64,000 nt of DNA from Pithys albifrons albifrons (lineage: Eukaryota; Chordata; Aves; Passeriformes; Thamnophilidae). The stretch is from assembly GCF_047495875.1 (NCBI RefSeq), contig NC_092497.1, positions 34,479,375-34,543,374 of the forward strand, given 5' to 3'. Below the pieces are notes generated by a model that saw nothing but the letters and a program-made list of their open reading frames with translations, was not told the DNA's origin and ran no database searches. Both the position numbers and the translations under genes were made by a program. This document shows, in pieces, positions 63,536 to 64,000 of the stretch. How positions within the stretch are numbered: position 1 is the stretch's first letter; each line of letters starts with the position of its first letter.

Positions 63536-64000
63536 ACAAACTCAGCAATTGTTATATTGTCAGTTTATGATTAATCCATTTCTACCATACCATCTATATT
63601 GCTAAGACTGTAGTATGTCACTCAGAGACTCATAACTTAGACAAACAACTTAGAGCAACAGTGGCTAATCTATGCTTATTGTAGAATTAATAAGTAGTCC
63701 ATGTCTCAGAGGATCTGTGGAGTGAGTTTTGGTGAATATGAAAAAGGACATTCTATCTCTGCTCCAATCTTTTCTGAGGGATGGAAAGTAGCTGCCCAGT
63801 TCCAAGAATATGCAAAAGTTTCAGAAAATGCAAAAGTTTCAGAAAATGTCCCCAGTTCCCCACAGATCATTTTCTCGCTGAAGAATTTTGGCTTTCTAAC
63901 CAGTGCAGGTTACCTGCATTTCCACCACAGTTATGATATGTCAGAGAGGAATAGCAGCTGCACTTCAAAGTACAGAGCAATGCAGGGACATGCTGTCCCC
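63536..64000. other. Intergenic end of the window
   Basis: No gene recognised. A short direct repeat (TGCAAAAGTTTCAGAAAA) occurs twice at about 63811-63848. Confidence 0.6.

Overview
This window is vertebrate nuclear DNA, almost certainly avian. The backbone is the 3' two-thirds of one gene on the + strand, TRPM3 (a melastatin-family cation channel). Eleven coding exons lie between 2035 and 50849; their phases join perfectly into 1,105 residues ending in a stop. They cover the pre-S1 region, S1-S6 with the pore loop, the TRP box, the coiled coil and the long Ser-rich C-terminal tail. The first part of the gene is upstream of the window. The rest is intron, 3' UTR and 3' flank. TRPM3 lies on the Z chromosome in chicken (from memory), so a Z location is likely. 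The interspersed repeats are those of birds: CR1 fragments, a tRNA-Ile SINE with a CR1 tail (TguSINE1-like, which points to a passerine), ERVL-like solo LTRs, and an RTE retrotransposon resembling AviRTE, known from tropical birds and filarial nematodes.

Layout. 1-5372: introns and three pre-S1 exons. 5373-16539: an 11-kb intron holding a nearly full-length antisense RTE element (5684-9663) with a 14-bp target-site duplication. 16540-24525: exons for S1-S4, with a 440-bp TTCC array just after the S1/S2 exon. 24526-40022: S5, pore and S6 exons; the intron between pore and S6 carries a 5S-rRNA-headed SINE built from the same RTE family (31051-31348) and a complete solo LTR (35153-35765). 40023-50849: TRP box, coiled coil and C-terminal exons. 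50850-64000: 3' UTR and flank with two LTRs, a CpG-rich patch, and an internally deleted RTE derivative (62442-63362).

The most interesting signal is in the RTE family, present here as three forms: autonomous LINE, internal-deletion derivative and 5S SINE. The first 144 nt of the LINE and of the deletion derivative fit the secondary structure of an HDV-like self-cleaving ribozyme: 7-bp P1 starting at nucleotide 1, 2-nt J1/2, P2, 3-bp P3, 7-nt L3 ending UCGC, a P4 hairpin with strand-specific covariation, and J4/2 of the form CAAAG. The predicted cleavage site is exactly the element/target-site-duplication boundary in both copies. Such ribozymes are known in other RTE elements; I do not know of one reported for this avian family. 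A second solid observation is the TRPM3 pore-loop alternative 5' splice site (+36 nt, 12 residues), the known switch between divalent-permeable and divalent-excluding channels.
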